64,000 bases of DNA from Anthostomella pinea (GCA_963556695.1 CAUWAG010000019.1:1054001-1118000), one strand, 5' to 3'; shown: positions 35,713 through 49,374, numbered from the stretch's first letter. A program made the numbers and translations. The notes: generated by a model from the sequence alone, not told the origin.

Positions 35713-36165
35713 ATGGGACTCTCCAAGGTGGCCATCATCACCACCGCCAAAAAGGAGCCGGGCGTGGTGATCCGGAACAACACAGGCTACCATGCCATCA
35801 CCGCCTTGGCACCCACCCTCCACCTCGCCGTTCGATGCCAACATATGCTAAGCGCCGCTCTTCTGACCTTGTTGCTCCAGGCTTGCTTGCTAGCCTCGAC
35901 TGCCTCTCACGCGGGTCGAGTCGTGGCCGCCCACATCTTCCTCGCGTCCATGAGCGTTCTTCACAAGTCTGGAGTGCCATGTAGCCGCGTAGGCCGCACG
36001 TTATGGCGCACGCCGAGCATGCGAAAACTCAGGAAGAAACTCGAGTTTGAATTCTTCACCTCCATCCTTGGCTCGGGCGGCAACAACTTCTGTCTAGTCC
36101 TGTTTTGGCCGGGCTGGTGGATGATCATGGCCATCGGGTTGACGATCCCGGCATTTGTGGGCTGA
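35713..36165 (+). CDS. Small hypothetical membrane protein
   Basis: A 150-residue frame beginning MGLSKVAIITTAKKEPGVVI. Two hydrophobic stretches are visible, at about residues 43-60 and 125-148. The C-terminal part (KLRKKLEFEFFTSILGSGGN followed by NFCLVLFWPGWWMIMA) has the feel of a conserved small fungal membrane protein, but I cannot name a family. A 51-bp segment inside (35833-35883, gttcga..ctgacc..ctccag) has intron-like features and a length divisible by three, so removing it would also leave an open frame. An upstream in-frame ATG lies at 35659. Convergent with XAP5, 122 bp away. Confidence 0.5.
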   Translation: MGLSKVAIITTAKKEPGVVIRNNTGYHAITALAPTLHLAVRCQHMLSAALLTLLLQACLLASTASHAGRVVAAHIFLASMSVLHKSGVPCSRVGRTLWRTPSMRKLRKKLEFEFFTSILGSGGNNFCLVLFWPGWWMIMAIGLTIPAFVG

Positions 36166-36287
36166 GGGAGGGACCATGGAAGAGGTACGCAATGTTGTGG
36201 CCAAGTAGTGATCTGTACTGACACCCGGCAAGCTACGGAACAGCTTCGTCCTTCGCTCAACGTTTCCAATCAGTAATTGTCAATGCT

Positions 36288-37438
36288 TCAAGAATAGAAG
36301 AAGGTATTGCCGCCGAGATCGCGCCTGACCTCCGACTGGTAGTCCTTCTCGGGGTCGAAATCCTGCCATACGCTGGCGGGGTAGATGTGTTTGTTCCGCT
36401 CGTACCATCGCCGGTCGACGACCTTGGTGAAGGCCGGATCGCCTGTGGCACCCTCCAGGGACGCCACGTCAGGTTGCCTCTGGGTGGATGTGGGACGGGC
36501 GGTCGGCCGGTCTTCTTGGTCATTGTCGGGGTCATTGTCGGGGTTGTTGTTGGGGGGCTCTGGATCTCGTGGCTTCGGGATCTCGGCGCTGTATTCGAAA
36601 AGAAGCTGGCCAGTGGGACCGACTGTCTTGTTCATGATGAAGAATAGGAACTCGTAGTGCTGTAGTCTAGTCAGCCGAGCGGCCCAGGAGAGTTTCATAG
36701 AGTCGCATATCACAGCAGGGAAGAATAGAGACACACGTGAGGAATGATGACATTGCCCCGAACCATCATCAAGTCGTCGACACCAACGCGCGCCCATTCC
36801 CTCCGGGCGTTTGCCTTCTCGCCGACGCCGAGGTCGGCGCCGACCTTGCGGCTCTTGTCGAGGAAGACCCAGACAAAGTCGCCCTTCTTGGCGCGTACGG
36901 TGCCACCGGGGATGTTGGAACCGTCGTAGAAGACGAAGGGGATGGCGATCTCGGTCATCTTCACGGCCTCCTGGCGCACCAGAAACTGGCGACGTAGCGC
37001 ATCTCTCTCGGCAACCTCGCGGCGCAGAGCCGACTTGGTCACAGAGCGCGGCACCACCGACACGGACGAGTTGACCTTGAACTTGGCCGCCTTGTTTTCG
37101 CCGTCGGCCCCGATGCTGGCTACCTCGACTCCCTCGTCTGCTTCATCTTCGTCGCCGCCCCCAAAGGAAAGCTTGACACGACCAGCCTTGGCAGCCTTTT
37201 TCTTGGGCTTCTTGCGCGGGATCGACGGGTCGCTCGAATTGTCAGGCGTGGCGGTCAACGAGCGGTCGGGCGTGGCATTGGCACTGGCAGCTTCCCTCGC
37301 CTCGCGCTCCTGTTGCTCGAAGACTTCGGCGCGTCGCTTGCGGTAGTCGGAGAGGGCGACGAGGCCGACGGTGTTGGTGGAAACACGCTGCTCGGTGGAC
37401 TTGTTCTGCGAGGTGAAGCGCGACTCGGACGAGGACAT
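36288..37438 (-). CDS. XAP5: XAP5/FAM50 family nuclear protein
   Basis: Exons 37438-36737 and 36659-36288, with a 77-bp intron (gtgtgt donor, gctgac branch, ctacag acceptor), give 357 residues. The junction rebuilds the invariant VIIPH-HYEF of the XAP5 domain. Other family blocks are clear: STNTVGLVALSDYRKRR near the N-terminus, FVFYDGSNIPGGTVRAKKGD, VWVFLDKSRKVGADLG, and MNKTVGPTGQLLFEYS. XAP5/FAM50 proteins are nuclear and act in chromatin or splicing-related gene control. The middle has a basic nuclear-localisation-like run (RKKPKKKAAKAGRVK). The start is ATG 37438, which gives the expected MSSSESRFTSQNK; nothing upstream begins with ATG. Confidence 0.95.
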
Positions 37439-37761
37439 GGCGAGGGTATCAGACCCTACTGGGTCTTTTCCAGGTTTCCGGTCTTGTCGTCCAGACACGA
37501 GGTGCAGTTGGAGAGTGCTGATGTACGTTGACCTGGAGGTGTTGGTGTCTGAGTCTCTCTCTTTCTACATAGCCCCAGGTGCTCGCGTGGCTGGTGGGCG
37601 CTCATGTGGCTTGATAACTGTGGCTAACGACTCATGGCACCGACCTAGGTAGGTAGGTACTTAGGTACATGACTCAAGAAAAGGGGTCACATCCCATAGG
37701 GGATAAGGTCAGGGGTCAGTGGTTGACTCCTACTACACATATGTCTATCGCTCGGGCTGTA
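37439..37761. other. Intergenic region
   Basis: 323 bp between the XAP5 start and the 3' end of the CxxC-repeat gene. Contains a (taggtagg) tract near 37646-37662. No gene seen. Confidence 0.4.
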
Positions 37762-40143
37762 TCATTCAACCTCTGCCCATTCTTCCTCTAGATGTGCCAT
37801 TGTGGTCCATTCATCTCCCCGCTGCGCACGCAGTATGCCCTCCATCATCTTGCTGGTAAGCCTCGCGCTCTCGGCGCCGTGCCAGGTGTGGTGCCACCCC
37901 ACCTCTGCATTTCCGTGAAGATATCCATCGCCCGCTCCCTCCGTCCTCGCATGGCGCTCACCCGCATCGTACGATACGCTTAGCACGCCGTAATCCAACG
38001 CCTGCTTCATCTGCTGCGACTTGGCCTGCAGCATGTGCTCCATCACCGGGACCGTCCTGCCGTATACCTGCAGCCTGTGTCGGGCGAACCTGACAAACTC
38101 GTCTATCTTGCCGCTGGTGCAGGCGGCTGCCCACCTGCGTTTCATCGACATCGAGTACAGGCCGCACAGCGTGGGCCGTCTTACTCGTGTGTACGTGACG
38201 GCTATCTGCCCTGCAAGCGCCGTATGGGACACCACTGTTTCGTAGCATTCGGGACAGACGGCACAGTCCTCGAGGAAATACCACGGCGTGTCGCTTTTTG
38301 CTTGTGCCCGTGGGCATATCGGGATGCTACACAAACGTTGCGCATAAAGGCTGAAGATACTGAAATCGGCGACATTGACTGCTTGCGCAAGCTTCCGCAC
38401 GAACAGGGGAAAGCGCGGCGCCGTCGGGTGCAGGTCACACAGGAGGCGCACTTCGGGGTCACGCTGGGCTAGTATGAAGAACTGTCCCAGCTCATAAGGG
38501 CATATGATGCCCGCGTAGCAAGCCTGACACACGTTGAAGCCCGAGCCTCCCCCTTCGATGGTATACCACTATAGCATCTACCGTTAGCTGACGCTGTCCC
38601 ACACAGAATCTGAGAAGTGAATATGGGTTGCTGGATTCTACAGCAGAACCTGGAAATGCAAGAGCGAATCGCGGCCGGCTTCAAGACAGTAACATGGGAA
38701 GGGGACATGCCCCGGGCGACAACTCACAGGAACCCCCTTAATCCCACCAGCATCACAGGGGTGACTTTGCATGATAACCTTGACAGCATTGCAGAAAATC
38801 CCGTAGTCGTTCCTCACGACCGCGCTTCCCCATGCCAGCGATATGGAGATGACTGAAAAGGCGCAGATGACCTGCTCCTCGTCCAACGTTGCCAGCTCAT
38901 CATGACTGAGCCTTTGAAACTCGGGCGCAAACGGCATGGATGCAACTCTGTCGAGATAGCAGGCTTCGCAGATCCGCAGACCCGTCATGCGACGTCGGAA
39001 ACGATACCATGTCCGACCACGGACATATGTGCGTCGTTTGCTCCTACACTCTGCGACGTGAGCCCGTCTCGAAGCTGCCGAGACGAAGCCTTGCCAATCT
39101 CCAGCTGGGCCATGGTGTTCCAGCGCTGTTGCCAGGTACGGTCGTCCAAACTGGCAGACCTGGTCGTCATGCTTCACTTCGCTGTTGGCGAGCACGACGA
39201 AGCGTTCTGAAAACGGAGAACTGCGTACCTTGTCCTCGTAGCACGCCTCGCACGCCACAAGCTGCGCCCACTGTGGTTCCAGTGGGCTATACCACGTCGC
39301 ATTATCTGGCAACCTGGCACTGTCAGGCCATGTACAGTCAGCAATTCTCACACGGAATGACATGAACTCTTCAAGTCTCTGTGTACTCCCATCACGAAGA
39401 GCATTCGGCCAGAGAGCCTCGGTGACCCGTGGCACCCAGGACCGGCATCTCGACAATAGACCCCTTGGCTGTTCAATCCGGGCGAATGAGCTGGCTAGGG
39501 CTGTACCTCGGACGTGATCGACGTGGCAGCGAGTGCAGATCAAAAATCCCGGTACAGCTGGCAGTATGTACCAAATCGTCTGGTAGTTCAGCGCAACTGT
39601 CTGGGGACATTCGAGTAATGTTTCGTCAGGAGGCCCGCAAGGCCGGACAGCGGGTTTTTGGCCACTCATAGAAACTGCCGCCAATGCCGGGACACCAGGC
39701 CGGCGTCCGACGTCGATGTCATGTGAGCTATGTCCACGATAGGGCGGAGACCATGAACTTCTGGCTGGTATCGAGGATACAACACCAGTCCGTAGGCCCT
39801 TCTCCGATGCATTCGGTGCTCGGGCTAATGTAAGCAGGGGCTGCTGCTGGTCGAAAGGGTCCGAATTTGTTCCTGATGATCTACTTCCCTGGGTTTCGAA
39901 GCTGTATCGCCGGCGATGGTCGCTCGGTGTTACAGCAGATTGTCGTGTGTAGCCAGTGTTAGGCCCTCCTTGATGGCGAATTGCGGGGGCTGGAAGCATG
40001 CGGTCCTGCGCCCGAGTCGATGTCGTATGGTTGCTCGCGGGAGTTTCTCCGGCTCTGTCGGTATCGTTGGAGGCGTCGGCAGGCATATCGCGATGCTGAT
40101 ATTGCGACGGTTGGTGGTAGACTAATAAGAGCGTTGTGTGCAT
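37762..40143 (-). CDS. Five-unit WY/CxxC repeat protein, function unknown
   Basis: Exons 40143-38728 and 38568-37762 join over a 159-bp intron (gtgagt donor, gctaac branch, ctatag acceptor) to give 740 residues, or 721 from ATG 40086. The junction KGVP-WYTIEGG restores a repeat. After a 170-residue disordered Ser/Arg/Pro-rich N-terminus, five units follow at a period of 91-95 residues. Each has a Cys, about 10-20 residues later WY, then CxxC-(Y/H): CTRC 203, CEAC 298, CEAC 392, CQAC 486, CPEC 577. Units also share a C-terminal Phe/Cys pattern. The cysteine spacing suggests a metal-binding module. It resembles uncharacterised fungal cysteine-rich proteins I half recall, but I cannot name a family. 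Confidence 0.78.
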
Positions 40144-40480
40144 TATATGCTGCTTGTAGCGGCAAGGCCTCTTCGTGGAAAGAGAGAAACACAGGTCTGG
40201 TTATATGGGAACAGATAATTACCTGATTTTTGTTCGCATGGATACAATACATGTCACGAAGCGCCAAACTATGACGAAGTGGCTGCCGCCGTGACCAAGT
40301 CTCGCAAGGTCCTCTTGCGAGTAACGTCTGCAGCCATGATCATGGGCAATCGCTGGGTTTGAACGGTGAAGGAACGTAACTGAGCGTCCAGTGTTATACA
40401 ACGGTGACGAAGAATGCCCCCAATCTGATAGAACGAATTCAGAGTGAGTGAATAAGAAATCCCCAGTGAGTCACATGTTA
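40144..40480. other. Upstream region at the edge of the AT-rich block
   Basis: Presumed promoter of the CxxC-repeat gene. Composition is still normal; it changes abruptly at about 40,480-40,520. Confidence 0.45.
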
Positions 40481-43400
40481 GCACAAGAGCGAAAGCTATG
40501 GTAGCATGCTTGCCACCTACGTTAGTTATAATATTAGAAGCAACATTATTATTAGATTAGTTGAAATTTACATTACGTAATAAAGCACTAAAGTAATACC
40601 GGTAGTAAAACGTATAACGTAAAGCTTATATATTAATTTATTATTATATTTTAACGATTAATATAAGATTAAGATTAAGGTAAATTAATGACGTGATCGT
40701 TTATCGGGTTTAAAAACTAATTATAAACATTAGCTTATTTATTAATTTAATAGCTAATAAGGCCTTGCCTATTTTTGTAAAGTTGTTTTTAATAGGTTTA
40801 TTTCTGTTATTTCTTTTAATTATTTAAATTCTTAATATTATATAAATATAACTGCTTAACATTTAGTATTATATTTTTATAGTATTCATGTTATGTACGC
40901 TTTCACAGCGTTTAATGTAAGCATTTGGCTTTATTATATTTTATTATAACTTTCGATTTTATTTACAAGCAGTGAATTTTTCGTTTCATAGCGCCGTTTT
41001 AATATCAATCGAACAAACGTAAAATATTTTAAAACAATAACTTTAATAACATGAAAGCCTTTACTTATTTATACCGAACAATTTATTTTTATTAAAGCGT
41101 AAAATACGAACCTTTTAAATAAGCTCGTTTCTAAAAATCTTTAACTGTTGAGCGTTATTTATATAAACGTAAAATTCTAATTCAAGCCTTTTTATGTTAA
41201 TATTTCTAAAGCTTTAAAGTTTTAAAAATAATCATTATTATTTATAAAAAGGGTAAAATATTTAAAGCCGTCGGTTATGATAAGCTTTAATTTGTTTAAA
41301 TTGGCTTCAAAGATTATATTGACGTATTTTACGTGCTTTTAAAGGGGTTTACTGTCGAATTTTAAGCCGTTTTTGTTATAAAGTTTAGAAAAATGCTTAT
41401 GTATAGATTAAGAATATTTTTAAAAATTGTAATTATTTTAATAATTCATATAAACTACTACTTATTAAGGTAATATAAGCAGCGGTATTAATAAAAAGGT
41501 AGCTTTATAACCTTATTTAATATTAATACCGTAACTTTTTTAATGATTTAAACGTTTAAAAAGACTAATAATTAATTTAAATTATAAAATTTAAACTTTA
41601 GCTCGTACTTTTATTGCAAATAAGGAGTTGGTTCGGTTTTTTATACTTTAAAAAAGCCGCTTTTTATAACATTTAAGGTTATAAGATCGACTTTTTAATG
41701 ATTAACGAAGCCATTGTTTTAAATATTACCTCTTATATATATAAAACCCTTCTGTAAACAGATTTAATTAGAAAATTTCATTATACAAAGTAAATATTTA
41801 AATTATATATGCCCATTTTGAAGGTAAATTTTTATTGAGTTATAATAAATTATAGGATATTTCAGAACTTCTATTATATTTACGGCTATAAGAATAAGGA
41901 GGAAAACTTTCGTATTAATAACAAAGTTTTAAATAAAGTTAATTTTAACGTCATAATAAATACATTCGAGCTTATATTATATAATAAATCTGGTTGAAAT
42001 GCTTTTTTCGGTATAAAAGCGATGTTAAAATAAACTATTGTTTACCTGATTATAATAAGCTATGAGTCGGGTTTAAAAATAATCAGTTTATCAAAAATAA
42101 GCCTTTAATTAGTATTACCTTTAGTATAAATTTGTGAAGCGCTTTTATTAAGGGATGTTGTAAGAAATAGTTACTTATTTACTATAATAAAATTAGCGTA
42201 AGTTATGAAGGATTATTAAAGTTTAAAACGCGTTTTCCATGTTTAAAGTTAATTTAAAAATCGACTTTTAGAAAGGTTTTATTATAACCTTTTATAAAAG
42301 GGGTTTTTTCTTCTTCCTTTTCATATAGTTAAATTTCTTATACTCTTAATATTCAAAAGCGCTATAGGTATAGCTTAAATTACTTTATTATATGTTTATT
42401 TTATATTTGTAATAGGTATATTATAAGGTTTATAATGATTATATGCCTCAAATATAGCTTCAAACTACATTACTATATATATGTTGATTTTGTGTTTTTA
42501 ATATGCATAATACGGTGTTTATGACGGTTGTTAGTCGACTATTAATAAACTTATTTTAAGCCCAAACATTTCCTTATTTAGAGTGCCGATACTAATGTTA
42601 TTAATAATCGCTAACCGATATATATAATATACTATTTCGTGCTAGAAAACATTTTCTTTTCGATTTTAACTTTAAATCGTCGCTACGAATCCGAACTATA
42701 GCCAAATTTTATATATAAAAATATAATTCGATATATAAACCGGTTTTATTTATCGTTATAGCTTTCGATATCCGGTAATTTCTATAATTTCTATAAATCT
42801 ATAATTTATCGGCTTAGATTTTTTCGTATTTCTGTATCGTATAATCGATGAGTTTATGTTTAGTTTTAAATACGTTAAATACGATATGGTTTTTTAACGA
42901 ATATTTAGCGATAATTTTTTGGTAAATATTTCTTTGCCTTTTATTGCCAATAGAATTAACGGATGAAAATTGTTATTTGATATATTAAGTATTAAAACGT
43001 ATTACTAATATACCGTTTAAATAAATACCGGCTGGTAAATTTACGCGAAGATTTTATCTGTCGTTTGATCGGTTTATAGAACGTAATAACAAAAGATATA
43101 GTTGTAATAATGGTTTAAATAATAGTTCTAATTTTTAAAAAAAAAAAAGTTTGTCAGCTTTATCCGCATTAAATTACCTTTTTATTACGCTTGTTTAGGA
43201 TTAAAATTGAAAAAAAAAGTGTAAGGCGGTAATGAGTCTTATAATGGCTTTAAAGTTTATAAGTCTTCAATATAGCGCGACTTTAATAGTTTTTTTAACC
43301 ATCTGTTATTTCACATCTCTTTCACGTTATTAGTAGTGAGTATTATAAATTACAAATATATTTTCTGTTATTTTATCAGTTTATATATGTGTTACAATGT

Positions 43401-45084
43401 TCAATATTGAATAAAGTAATAAGTAAGGGGTTTTAAATAGTTTTAAACGGGCTTTAATAACATATACAAACAGTAATAGAAAAGTATTTGTTATTGTTTT
43501 AAGTATTTTATTTGATATCAATTTTCTTTCAACCTTATTTATAAAACACTTTTTTAATTTTCTTTTTCTTCTAAATCCTTTATTATTATTTAAATTAATA
43601 ATATAAAATCGTTTGTTATTGATTTTAAGCTCTTAGTTTTTAAAAAGCTTTGGTTTTTAAGGTAACATTACCTTTAAAGTTATTGTAATAATCTTTGATA
43701 GAAAGTCGAATATAAGCTTTTTAAACTTACTTTAAATGTTTTCTAATTTTTTAAAAAATGCAGCAAGAAATATAATAATAAGTTAAACTTTACTTATATT
43801 AAGGCTTAAATTAACATATTAACGTATTAGCTGCTATCCTTTCAATATGTAACGAATAAAATTACCGTTATTTTATTCTGATTTTATAAGCTTATTCCAA
43901 AAAATGCAACCATATTTTATTACTAGTTAAATACGTCTTATTCAAAGCCTAAATTATCATAACGCTATTTTATGAATTAATCATTAAATGAATTAAGTTC
44001 ACTTTAAAAGTATCAATATTAACTTTTATAATTATAAGGTATTTTATATAATAAATTTCGTTATTTTTATTTTTATTTTTATTTAATCAAATTGGGGTTT
44101 TGAATCTTTACATAAAACCGTCGTTTGAAAGCATTTTAAATCATTGTTTTTATCAAGTACAATTTTAAACTTTTTTTACTTTACGCCTCGTTATACAAGC
44201 TCCGTAAATGTTCTTCTACTTTTAATATACATTTTTCACTTTTGTTTTCGAAAACGATTGAGAGAAGACGTCGAAATTAGATTTATCGGGAAAAAAAATC
44301 TTAAAACTATTAAAGTCGATATGAAAGCCTTTTTAAACTTTATATTTTTCTTTTATATCGTTTATAAGGCTGAACATATTCTTAGGGGTTTTACCGTAAC
44401 GCCTTTTTCTATGTTTTTAAGAAACCTTCTTCTTTCAGTTTAATTCAACGGTTTAACGTATGTTTATGAAGGTCTTGTTATTTTAAGTCGTTAATTACGA
44501 ATACTTTTTAGAAAAATAAAGTTTATAATATTATCAACATAAATAATATATACGCGCTCTGAAAAAGCGTTTAAATCGCTTTTAGGTTTCTAATGAATCG
44601 TACCATTTATATCGATTTTATAAATAGTACATATGAAGGCATTGAATATGGGTTAAAATCGAAAAGCTTTTAATTGATTTTTAAACGTTTCGTACTTTTA
44701 AAATAATAACCTGAGTATAACCTTATATATAGTTAAGTTGTTGTTTTTAACTTTATTAAAGAGTTTCGTATTTCACGTCTTTTTTTCTTACGTAAAATGC
44801 TCCCGTGCCGATTTAACGAAATTATAAAATTAAAAACGGTTGTTATAATAATAACAAGGGTATAACGCGTATTTACGGGTACTAGGCTTAAAGATCGGAA
44901 AGTTTACTTGTTTATCGTACGAATGTACTTCGAAATCCTTATAATCAAAATTCTTTAATCATATTAAACAGTTTATTATACTATGATTTGAGGTTTAATA
45001 TAAGCTTAAAATTTATAAAGTTTAATTACATAATCGTTTATGGGGTCGGAAGATTAAATCTAAAATTAAATACATATTAAAGTA

Positions 45085-45184
45085 TAAAGATTTACTAATT
45101 TACTAATTTACTAACTTACTAATTTACTAACTTACTACTCTACTGATTTACTACTTTACTACTGTACTAATTTACTAATTAGTA
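45085..45184. repeat. Degenerate octamer array (actaattt)n
   Basis: About twelve units of actaattt/actaactt/actacttt variants in a row. Confidence 0.85.
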
Positions 45185-47811
45185 AACGTTTATTGATTAC
45201 CTTAAAAGCTACTATTTTAATTATTTCACAACTTTCTTTCCTTTAACCATTTATTTCAATTAGATCTAACCGCTTGATTGATATTATTCTACCTATGAGG
45301 AACCTCATATCTTACAGCTTATATAAATATCAATCAAATGTTAACACTTTAGTAAAACCGACGTTATTAAAAAAGTTATATTTCACGTTTCAATTATAGC
45401 AAAAAGAAAAACCCATAATGAAAATATGAGCTTTTTACGCTATTAGAAGTATTTATTAAATCTCTTTTACCCTTTTTAATTAACCTTAAAAAAAAAACTA
45501 CCAAGAGGAAATTCAACTTTTTACAAAACAATTAATAAAATATATGCTTATGTCTCTATTTTTCAAAATCCTTTGATAAAAGTTGTAACGGTTTTTACCT
45601 AGTCATTTAAGATAATTAACTCTGAAAGTTGTAATTTTTTAATAATCGCTATTAATTTGCTTTTAATGTCTTATAAAGATATATGTTCATGTTAATTTAT
45701 TTCTGTATATTTAAAAGCCATTATTATACATATTTCGACGCATATCCTCAAGTAAAAAATACAAAGAACTAAAATATAACCGCTTAAAAATAGTACTAAT
45801 AGGTTATAAATATCAATATAACTTAATTACTTGATATTGTTAATCGATAAATCTTTTAAGCAATATCGTTCTTGATATACTGTGATTTTTTAGACAGTTA
45901 ACAACCGGTGAATAATTATATCTTAACCAACTTCAAAACTGTAACATAAATAATAATACTGTTTCATGCACGAATTTTGATATTTGAATATCCAAATAAA
46001 GTCGAATTTAAGACGTAATATATGAATTATTAGTAATTATAACGTTTAAAATAAGATTTGAAGCGGTGTTTCCTTAAAAATATTCTTATTCTTCTTTTTA
46101 TTACTAATTAATGTTACATTTCATGGGGTTTTAAATCATGCATAAAACATATTACGATTAAAATTTTTGCCATTATTATTATTTTTCGTTGTTGTTTAAT
46201 TAAAGATATTAAGAATTAATTTATACCTTGCGCTTTTGTAAAGTACATTTCCTATATGTATCATCATAACGGCGTCTAAAATGCGATGAAAACCGTTTAA
46301 TTTAAGTAATTGTTTTTACGTCATGTCTCTTCTTTCATTATTTATTAAAATTTAAATGCAATAGGTGTAATGAAAGCTAATAAATAAAACTTATATGATA
46401 TAAATCAGTTTTATTTTCGGTGTTTTATTCTTTCTGATAGGAAATTAAACACGAGCAAACATTTAAGATCTAAAATATATCAATCAGCAATTTGTTATCT
46501 GATTTAAATTTAAAATCGGGTTTTTATAAGCTAATCCTTTTCAAAAAAGGATAGACATGGTTAGGTTTGTTTTTATGTTCCTTTTTGATTTTAAAGAGAT
46601 CTAAAAAATGTATAATCTCGAAATAAAAACGAAACAATTTGAAAATAAACCAAAAAGATTGAAAATTAACAGGTAATAATTATGAATAGTTTTAAAAAGA
46701 CATTAATAGCATAATAAAATGCATAATAATAAACTTACTACTAAAAAGGTAAGAAAATTATGTAATTTATGTGATTTATATAAACATTTAGTTTTTAAAA
46801 ATGACTTGAACGTTTCTTATCAATATTTTAATCAACTACATATTTATTATCATTATTCTAAAACACCGGATATATTATTACTTTACCAGGTAACTGAATA
46901 ATTTAATGATACATATTATATAAATGAAGCTAAAATTAATATAGGTGGTTTTTAGGGAGAATGAATAATGTGTTATAAATCTTCTCATATAAATAAGACA
47001 TAGATTTCAAAAAATTACAAATAATACATAATATATTCTAGAATTAGGATACCGTTTTGAAAAGCTTTTATTTTTATTCTTAAATAATAACACATATCAG
47101 AAATAAAAGATAAGACGTATTATATTTTAAAAATACGGGTATCGTTCTGTACTCTCTAAGAATAAAATAAACGCGTATCTACTTTAAAAAATGGAATTAA
47201 TATGTCTTGTTACTTACAAATAAAGCTAATATATTATATCTTCAAAATGCGAAAGTAATACGTGTTTATTTATATACAAAAATAATAATACGTTTTACCT
47301 TACGAAAATACAGATTTTACGTACGAATCTTACGTACAAATTTTAAAGTACCATCTAAATGACTTAATAATTAATTTTATTATTCTTAATTACTGAAGGT
47401 TTATTATTGTTTCTTAAAAAAACGAAATATCTAGTTTCATTGCTTTGAACCATTCATTATTTTTTTTAATATTCTAGTTTTTTAAAACAGGAATAATAAA
47501 TAAATAAATAAAACCTGGAAAGTGAAAAGAAGATATCTAATTAAATGCTAGCAAGCACTAGCTTAGAATATAGCTGGTATTACCAAAGCCTTTCACTATA
47601 TTTTAATATAAATTTATTCATCGGTCTTAATGCAAGCTATTAAAAAAATTTCAAATTTTTAAAAATTATATTATAAATATTGACATTTATTAATAAACAT
47701 GTGAATTAAGCGGTAAATACCTTTATGATTATCAGCCGGGGTATTTATGGAGCATGTAGAATTAGTAAAAATTAATATGTTTAATAAGCCTTAAATAATA
47801 CTTTCTATTAT

Positions 47812-48322
47812 TCTATTATTTTATTATTTTATTATTTTATTATTTTATTATTTTATTATTTTATTATTTTATTATTTTATTATTTTATTATTTTATTATT
47901 TTATTATTTTATTATTTTATTATTTTATTATTTTATTATTTTATTATTTTATTATTTTATTATTTTATTATTTTATTATTTTATTATTTTATTATTTTAT
48001 TATTTTATTATTTTATTATTTTATTATTTTATTATTTTATTATTTTATTATTTTATTATTTTATTATTTTATTATTTTATTATTTTATTATTTTATTATT
48101 TTATTATTTTATTATTTTATTATTTTATTATTTTATTATTTTATTATTTTATTATTTTATTATTTTATTATTTTATTATTTTATTATTTTATTATTTTAT
48201 CATTTTATCATTTTATTATTTTATTATTTTATTATTTTATTATTTTATTATTTTATTATTTTATTATTTTATTATTTTATTATTTTATTATTTTATCATT
48301 TTATTATTTTATCATTTTATCA
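47812..48322. repeat. Octanucleotide satellite (attatttt)n, about 63 copies
   Basis: About 510 bp of almost perfect 8-bp repeat, with a few T-to-C variants (atcatttt) clustered in the distal half. A 23-base T run follows at 48,328-48,350. Confidence 0.95.
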
Positions 48323-49374
48323 ATAAATTTTTTTTTTTTTTTTTTTTTTTGAATCTCAATTAACTCATAATAAATTCAAAATCAATTTATAATAATATTT
48401 CTTTGTATAAAATAATCCGATTAAACTTAATATTTCGAACAAACCAATATTAGGTTTATTTAACTTGGCTATATAAGAACGAAGGTTTTCCTTAACCTTT
48501 TAAACAATTTAGCAAGTTATTTTGATTGATGATTGTAAGTTATTCAAATATTGTAGATTACATATTTAATAACAAAGAAAAGAATCAATAGTATAAAAGC
48601 TATATTCTTAAGTTTCAAATGATAATTAAGAAATTATTAATATATATTTTTACTTTAACTTAGCTCTTTGCTAGGTACTATGAACTACACTGTTTAAAGT
48701 TTTTTTAAACCGCGTGGTCATAATACCGGGGTTAACTTTAATAGTAATAAAGTTTGCGGCCTTACGTTACGAAATATTTTTATTATTACATGTTATTCAA
48801 AGCTTAACGAAAGCCCTTTTATTCAAAACTTACTTAAACTAAAACCATTTTCGTCTCGTTAAATTTACAGCCCTAGGATCATTTAATAACCACTTCGAAT
48901 ATGGTTACGGCAGTTCAACGAACCTAGTTCTTACTTACGCTTATGAAACGTCGTTGCTTAGCCACCGATTTAAACGTTTATAACTTATAAAAAAATGGGG
49001 AAATTAGTTAATCCGCGGAGTTAAACGAACTTAAAGGTAAGTGACTAAATTTTCATAATAATGAAAGGCTCGTTGACTCGAACGGTTATAACATATTAAA
49101 CTATGAGGTAAGGCCTTATTATAATTATGACAAGCTTACGTTAAACAATAGAGCATATTATATCTCGCAAAAGTAAGAAAGTGACGAAATTATACGTTAT
49201 AACGTAACACAATCTACTTACGCGTTTGTATCGCTATTCTTTGAGCTTAAAATTTCTATTAGATTAATTGACTAAGCGATTAGCCTTACTTTTTTAAAAA
49301 ATGTTAAATAGTATTAAAAAAGGCCAGGGAAAAAATTCTATTATTATAAGCTCAAAAAATATATCGGTGGTTAA

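Noticed and set aside
44144..44443. 99-residue open frame in the AT-rich block
   Set aside because: Phe/Leu/Lys-rich composition expected by chance from AT-rich sequence; no motif, no gene context.
44519..44555. YVDN box on the minus strand, recalling the YVDD of Copia reverse transcriptase
   Set aside because: Only a few residues match and the flanks do not align convincingly to Copia pol; too weak in AT-rich DNA.
46719..46901. 60-residue open frame in the AT-rich block
   Set aside because: Asn/Lys/Tyr-rich, composition-driven, no motif.
47812..48322. Telomere-like repeat
   Set aside because: The attatttt unit is not the fungal TTAGGG telomere repeat and lies inside the block.
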